Source: Calditrichota bacterium (GTDB taxonomy: Bacteria; CLD3). From it: 64,000 nt of DNA. The notes beneath the pieces are model-generated. The model had not been told where the DNA came from. It saw nothing but the letters and a program-made list of their open reading frames with translations, and searched no databases. The position numbers were made by a program, and so were the translations under genes. Positions 61,364 to 64,000 of this stretch are shown here, one piece after another; the first letter of the stretch is position 1, and each line of letters starts with the position of its first letter. The DNA lies in the NCBI GenBank assembly GCA_008501735.1, contig QQUF01000044.1, forward strand, positions 62,001-126,000, read 5' to 3'.

Positions 61364-62221
61364 TCAAATTTCAAATTTTAAAAGTTCTTCTAAAATTTTA
61401 ATATCTAATTTCTCGAACTCTTTTCTCTCTTCACTTTCCAAATTCAGAATTGGGTTGCTGTGATTAAAATGTGTAAAGTAAATTTTCTCCTGTTCAAACT
61501 TTGATAATTTTGAAAACCTTTCAATACTTCTCGAAATTAAAGGGTGTGGAATTTCATCCAAATTTCGATTTGGTAATTCTTTTTCAGAATAAAAGGTTCC
61601 GTCCAAAAATGCAAAATCAACTTCACTGATTAAGTCCTCTACTCTAACATTCCATTTTTCCCAATCATCAATGTCTGGAATAAAAATCACTTTTTTAGAA
61701 CTTCCTTCCACTAAAAAACCAACTGTGTCGGTGTATTCGCTTCTGTGTGGAACTGCAAAAGATGTAATTTTTAGGCTCTCTGAAAGTTCGATTGGTTTCT
61801 CATTTTCTAAAGGTATTAAATTAATATTCTTTAGCTTCACAAGCTGTTCCCAAGGAGCATTTTCACTTAAAAAATTACACATTTGGGGAGTTGCAAAAAC
61901 GGGAAGTTGTTTTGTATTCATCACCTCTCTTCCCAAATGTAACAAACCTGCATAATGTCCAACGTGTGCGTGAGTAAGGAAAATTCCGTCAAGTTTGTTT
62001 TTGTTCGGAGAAATTTCTTCCAAATGATGAATTTGTTCTCGGAAGTCTGGAGTTGCATCAATTAACCATTTTTTAGAATCTTCAAACAATGCTAAGCAAG
62101 AGGCTAATCTTTTTGAATTTGTATTTTGCCAAGCAGTATCACAACAATTTTGTAAACAACCAGCTTGAGGTAGTCCTCCGTCTTGTGCTGTTCCTAGAAC
62201 AATTAATTTAGCCAATTTCAT
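61364..62221 (-). CDS. Metallo-beta-lactamase fold hydrolase, PqqB-like
   Basis: This 285-residue cytoplasmic protein begins 'LIVLGTAQDGGLPQAGCLQNCC', typical of PqqB-like MBL proteins. The metal motif reads 'THAHVGHYAGL' (HxHxGH), with Gly where most MBL enzymes have a metal-binding Asp, a variant known in the PqqB group. 'VPHRSEYTDTVGFLV' and 'FTHFNHSNP' supply further His ligands. PqqB has an assigned role in PQQ biosynthesis, but no other pqq gene is nearby, so another hydrolase role is more likely. It overlaps the stop of the upstream TPR-HisKA gene by 4 bp, indicating translational coupling. Confidence 0.8.
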   Translation of the reverse strand: MKLAKLIVLGTAQDGGLPQAGCLQNCCDTAWQNTNSKRLASCLALFEDSKKWLIDATPDFREQIHHLEEISPNKNKLDGIFLTHAHVGHYAGLLHLGREVMNTKQLPVFATPQMCNFLSENAPWEQLVKLKNINLIPLENEKPIELSESLKITSFAVPHRSEYTDTVGFLVEGSSKKVIFIPDIDDWEKWNVRVEDLISEVDFAFLDGTFYSEKELPNRNLDEIPHPLISRSIERFSKLSKFEQEKIYFTHFNHSNPILNLESEERKEFEKLDIKILEELLKFEI

Positions 62222-63537
62222 TCGTCCTTTAAAATTTGATTGTCTTCCAAATCTATCATTTCCAAATCTTCAATGTATTTTTTGTATTTCGGATTCTTTA
62301 AAATTCTTAGTTTTGTTAAAATATCACTACATCGTTTTAGTGAAGATTTAATTGATAGAAAATATTTTTTATCCTTATCATTAAACTTTTCCCAATTCCC
62401 TGATTTTATTAAATCTAAATTCATTTGAATTACTGCAAGAGGTTGATTTAATTGATGGTTTACTGTTACGACCATCGCAAGAAACATTTTACTTTTTTCT
62501 GCTTCGATTAATTTTTCTTGTATTTCTTTAAGCTGATTCATCGTTTTAACCAATTCAACATTCTTCAACCTATAAATTTCCGATTCTTTCTCTTTTTGCT
62601 CGGTTTCAAATCTCGTTCTAAGGTTAGCAATTTCCTTAGAATTCTGTTCATTATAGATTTTTTCTTTAATTTCTGTGTAAAGCTTATGGTTTACAAAAGC
62701 CTTTTCAAATGATTTTTCACCTTCAAAAATATTTGATAAAGACAAGTAACTATCTTTTATCACTTCTTTGTAATCATTTTTTTTTGCAATTTCCAATGCT
62801 TTTTGGACTTTGTCTTTAGCTTCTTTTATCTTTCCTAAAGAGATTAGAAAATTTCCTGTATTAAGCAAAGTAACAGAACATTCGTAATCATTGCCAATTT
62901 CGTAACTCTTTTCATAAGCTTGTTGAGAATACTCTAAAGCTTTTTCAAATTGCTTCAAATTACTATAAAGATTTGAGACATTCACTAAAGCATTAATTTC
63001 GCCAACAGGAATTTTTAATTTCTGAAATAATTTTAATGAATGAAGACTCAGCTCTAAAGATTCATCATATTTTCCCAACTCATAATAAGCAATTGCAGTA
63101 TTTCCTAATGCAGAAGCTAATCCTAAATCATCATTTAATTCTTTAAAAATCTCAATGACTTTTTCATTTACTTTTATTAATTCTTCAAAACGTTCAAAAA
63201 CTCCATAAGCAACGGTGACACTTATTAGGCTTTGTGCCATTCCTCTTTTATCTTTTAATTCTTCAAAAATTTTATATGATTCTAATGCTAAACTAAGATA
63301 TTTATTAAAATCCCCCCAGAAGTAGTGGACAATTCCAATTGAATTCAAGCATTTACCTTTGATAAGTAAAAACTCATTTTCATTACTAATTATTAATGCC
63401 TTCTGAAAATTAGCAAGTGCTTCAGTGTAATTACTTTTGTTCATTAACTCAACACCTAAGTTATGCAATTTTTCTGCATTTTCAGAAAGCTCAGACTTAC
63501 TAAGAAGTTTTTTAGTTTTCTTTGAGTTTTTTTTCAT
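62218..63537 (-). CDS. TPR protein with a histidine-kinase dimerisation domain but no ATPase domain
   Basis: The 439-residue protein has TPR-like repeats over about 20-270 ('LGNTAIAYYELGKYDESLELSLHSLKLF'), a coiled coil (about 280-345), then a HisKA-like helix hairpin with His361 in 'VVTVNHQLNQPLAVIQMNLDLIK'. It ends 78 residues after that His, with no HATPase_c domain. HisKA-only proteins with a C/V-N/H-E/Q-L-NQPL box occur in other bacteria, so this is probably a natural form. It could be phosphorylated by another kinase or pass a signal through its TPR partner-binding surface. It overlaps the MBL gene by 4 bp. Confidence 0.85.
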   Translation of the reverse strand: MKKNSKKTKKLLSKSELSENAEKLHNLGVELMNKSNYTEALANFQKALIISNENEFLLIKGKCLNSIGIVHYFWGDFNKYLSLALESYKIFEELKDKRGMAQSLISVTVAYGVFERFEELIKVNEKVIEIFKELNDDLGLASALGNTAIAYYELGKYDESLELSLHSLKLFQKLKIPVGEINALVNVSNLYSNLKQFEKALEYSQQAYEKSYEIGNDYECSVTLLNTGNFLISLGKIKEAKDKVQKALEIAKKNDYKEVIKDSYLSLSNIFEGEKSFEKAFVNHKLYTEIKEKIYNEQNSKEIANLRTRFETEQKEKESEIYRLKNVELVKTMNQLKEIQEKLIEAEKSKMFLAMVVTVNHQLNQPLAVIQMNLDLIKSGNWEKFNDKDKKYFLSIKSSLKRCSDILTKLRILKNPKYKKYIEDLEMIDLEDNQILKDE

Positions 63538-63711
63538 ACTAAGACAATGTTATTTGATTTTCGGGTTTGCCCAATATAAAAAATTTTCTCTAAAAGAACA
63601 CTCTAAAGACTAATTTCTAAAGTTTTTAGAACTTGACTTAAAGAGGCAATTTTTCTAAGTTTTGCGAGTTTGTAAAACAGTAATTTTAGTATAAATTTTT
63701 AGGATAAAATT

Positions 63712-64000
63712 ATGGCAGAAAAAACTATTCAGCCTACTTTTGGAAAACTGCTTTTTGGTTCTTCAATCGGTAGAAAACAACTAATGGCTGTAACTGGTTT
63801 GTCTTTGTGCGGTTTCTTAGTTCCTCACTTAACAGGCAACCTTTTGCTCCTTAAAGGTGAAGAAGCTTTTAATGCTTATGCAGTTTTCCTTCACTCAATT
63901 CCAGGTTTCATTTATGTAGAATTTGCATTGGCTTTTATGTTTATTCTTCACATTTACCTTGGAATTTCTTTAACAATGGAAAATCGTAAAGCAAGGTCAA
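63712..64000 (+). CDS. sdhC: Succinate dehydrogenase cytochrome b subunit, b558 family (3' end outside window)
   Basis: This frame is not in the ORF track because it runs off the window. The ATG at 63712 has an AGGAT site 7 bp upstream. The 96 visible codons include 'SSIGRKQLMAVTGLSLCGFLVPHLTGNLLLLKGEEAFNAY' and 'FIYVEFALAFMFILHIYLGISLTMENRKAR', characteristic of the single-subunit b558-type SdhC of Bacteroidetes, Chlorobi and others. His in 'VPHLTG' and 'ILHIY' are expected haem ligands. It anchors SdhA and SdhB to the membrane and passes electrons to menaquinone. sdhA and sdhB should follow. Confidence 0.88.
   Translation, partial: MAEKTIQPTFGKLLFGSSIGRKQLMAVTGLSLCGFLVPHLTGNLLLLKGEEAFNAYAVFLHSIPGFIYVEFALAFMFILHIYLGISLTMENRKARS

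Noticed and set aside
61364-62221. Assigning PQQ biosynthesis to the PqqB-like gene
   Set aside because: No pqqA, C, D or E is nearby and the family includes other hydrolases.

Overview
The window is AT-rich, densely coded DNA (longest gene-free gaps about 280 bp) from a Gram-negative bacterium of the Fibrobacteres-Chlorobi-Bacteroidetes (FCB) group. The best guess is an Ignavibacteria/Chlorobi-like lineage; this is inferred from gene content, not from an rRNA. Three large secreted proteins end in the 'FPNPFNP...SGVYF...K' type A sorting domain of the type IX secretion system. A TonB-dependent receptor, other outer-membrane barrels and a b558-type succinate dehydrogenase subunit also fit. Genes ending in TGA show that the standard code is used. 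No tRNA, rRNA, CRISPR array, transposase or prophage was seen.

Layout. 1-1.3 kb: the end of a Na/phosphate cotransporter and a PhoU-like gene. 1.3-4.4 kb: a T9SS cargo protein with lamin-tail domains. 4.5-6.7 kb: a LysR regulator divergent from citrate synthase, with an inverted-repeat operator candidate between them. 6.7-8.2 kb: a polysaccharide flippase that may start at AUU. 8.3-10.3 kb: hypC-hypD, then an inverted hicBA toxin-antitoxin cassette flanked by a second, diverged copy of the hypD 3' end. 11-16.4 kb: aquaporin and an RND efflux pump with its adaptor. 16.5-21.3 kb: two large repetitive surface proteins. 21.6-25.8 kb: the tilS-hpt-ftsH cluster. 25.9-27 kb: cysteine desulfurase. 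27.1-29.1 kb: a restriction-modification system with a HhaI-like methylase and a HinP1I-like nuclease lacking about 37 residues. 29.3-33.3 kb: a secreted protein, an acetyltransferase, an IscU/NifU scaffold and a CcmA-like ATPase. 33.4-40 kb: two secreted multidomain proteins without a T9SS tail, with a methyltransferase between them. 40-43.4 kb: an adenylate cyclase-ATPase-TPR protein. 43.7-45.9 kb: a cytochrome with an unusual CX3CH site next to a DUF3373-like porin. 46-46.7 kb: a Ycf35/DUF2997 pair with a third small ORF. 46.7-54.9 kb: a co-oriented block of outer-membrane protein, histidine kinase, orphan periplasmic binding protein, TonB receptor, response regulator and cyclic-nucleotide-binding protein. 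55-57.5 kb: priA. 57.5-58.2 kb: a cluster of small palindromic repeats around a lipoprotein gene. 58.2-61.1 kb: an M36-like metallopeptidase with a T9SS tail. 61.4-63.5 kb: a PqqB-like hydrolase coupled to a TPR-HisKA protein that lacks a kinase domain. 63.7 kb to the end: the start of sdhC.

Common themes are cell-surface export and sensing. The most unusual items are the hypD-tail/hicBA arrangement, the internally deleted HinP1I-like nuclease, the CX3CH cytochrome-porin pair, and the receptor-binding-protein-kinase block. Family assignments come from reading the proteins and from memory of the families; no database search was run.
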